Shown here in pieces: positions 63,623-64,000 of a DNA stretch of 64,000 nt. The stretch is from Streptomyces zingiberis (GTDB lineage Bacteria > Actinomycetota > Actinomycetes > Streptomycetales > Streptomycetaceae): positions 1-64,000 of the forward strand of contig NZ_JAATEN010000008.1 in NCBI RefSeq assembly GCF_012034935.1. The letters run 5' to 3'. The notes beneath the pieces are model-generated. The model made no database searches. It saw only the letters and a list, made by a program, of their open reading frames with translations, and was not told the origin of the DNA. The translations under genes and the position numbers were made by a program. The stretch's first letter is position 1. Each line of letters starts with the position of its first letter.

Positions 63623-64000
63623 TCAGCCGCGTCGGCGGGCCGCCCGGCGGCGGGCGCTGGTCAGCATGAACGCGGCGCCGAGCGCGGCGGCGGCCGCGCC
63701 GCCCACGGCGAGCGGGGTGGTGGCGCTGTCCCCGCCCGTCTGCGCCAGCTCCTCCGTGCCGGCGCGCTCGCCGGCCGGCGCGGAGCCGCCGGCGCCGGCG
63801 GCCCGCGGAGCGTTGCCCTCGTCGGCGGCCGGGGCCTTCTCGTCCGTGCCGTCCGCCTCCGCCGGAGCGGCCTTGGCGACCGGCTTCTCCGCCTGCCGCT
63901 CACCGTCGCCGTGGCCCTCGCCGTGTGCGTCACCGCCGTTGCCGCCGTGGCTGACGGTGGACCGGCCGGCGGCGGCCTCGATCCGCTTGTCGTCCGGGGC
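63623..64000 (-). CDS. LAXTG sortase-anchored surface protein (C-terminal part)
   Basis: The reading frame runs off the window end; 125 C-terminal residues are visible. The last ~40 form a sortase sorting signal: LAQTGGDSATTPLAV, a hydrophobic helix (GGAAAAALGAAFML), then RRRAARRRG. LAXTG is the motif used by class E sortases of Streptomyces. The part before it is a Gly/His/Glu/Ala-rich low-complexity stretch (HGGNGGDAHGEGHGDG) that could space the protein from the wall. The N-terminal domain and the start lie outside the window, so the function is unknown. Confidence 0.8.
   Translation of the reverse strand, partial: APDDKRIEAAAGRSTVSHGGNGGDAHGEGHGDGERQAEKPVAKAAPAEADGTDEKAPAADEGNAPRAAGAGGSAPAGERAGTEELAQTGGDSATTPLAVGGAAAAALGAAFMLTSARRRAARRRG

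Overview
The window is very GC-rich, with dense, mostly ATG/GTG-started genes, many 4-nt start/stop overlaps, long G/C hairpin terminators and almost no TTA codons. Gene content and order match the conserved core chromosome of Streptomyces (Actinomycetota). The order tlyA-nadK-recN ... pyrG-nudix ... parA-scpA-scpB-rluB ... cmk-plsC-der is also the order known from Mycobacterium, which supports many of the functional calls.

Layout. 1-17 kb: an RDDRGG-repeat/TPR protein, a DUF1015 protein, a HAD phosphatase, an SCP2-like protein, then tlyA, nadK and recN with a MraY-like membrane protein. A beta-1,3-glucan cassette follows (LacI repressor, GH16 and GH64 enzymes, paired palindromic operators), then a divergent GH15 enzyme. 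17-24 kb: pyrG, a Nudix hydrolase, an NB-ARC/TPR protein and alanine dehydrogenase. 24-35 kb: chromosome organisation (ParA-like ATPase, small partner, ScpA, ScpB), pseudouridine synthase, prephenate dehydrogenase, cytidylate kinase, acyltransferase and Der GTPase. 34.6-39 kb: two uncharacterised minus-strand genes, and a two-gene glycosyltransferase operon with the only in-frame TTA (bldA-dependent) codon I found.

39-45 kb: a complete Streptomyces-type gas vesicle cluster on the minus strand (gvpO-A-F-G-Y-Z-J-L-S-K), closed by a bidirectional terminator. 45-51 kb: a small I78-like inhibitor, a PAP2 phosphatase, a 14-TM MFS exporter, a glutaryl-CoA-dehydrogenase-like enzyme and a SepF-like division protein. 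52-55 kb: two secreted streptogrisin-type proteases whose upstream regions share one promoter architecture. 55.6-61.7 kb: SOS mutagenesis genes (dnaE2 with a LexA box, an ImuB-like Y-family protein) around a hydrolase with tandem operators. 61.8-64 kb: a pectate lyase and the C-terminal end of a LAXTG sortase-anchored surface protein.

No insertion sequence, prophage, CRISPR array, rRNA or intact tRNA was seen; one tRNA-like fossil lies upstream of dnaE2. The most interesting signals are regulatory: the twin protease promoters, a set of probable leaderless genes with TAnnnT -10 boxes, the tandem operator of the hydrolase, the paired LacI-type palindromes, and a 26-nt sequence shared by parA and der. 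Gene functions come from motif recognition without database searches. Starts chosen inside longer open frames are explained in each entry.
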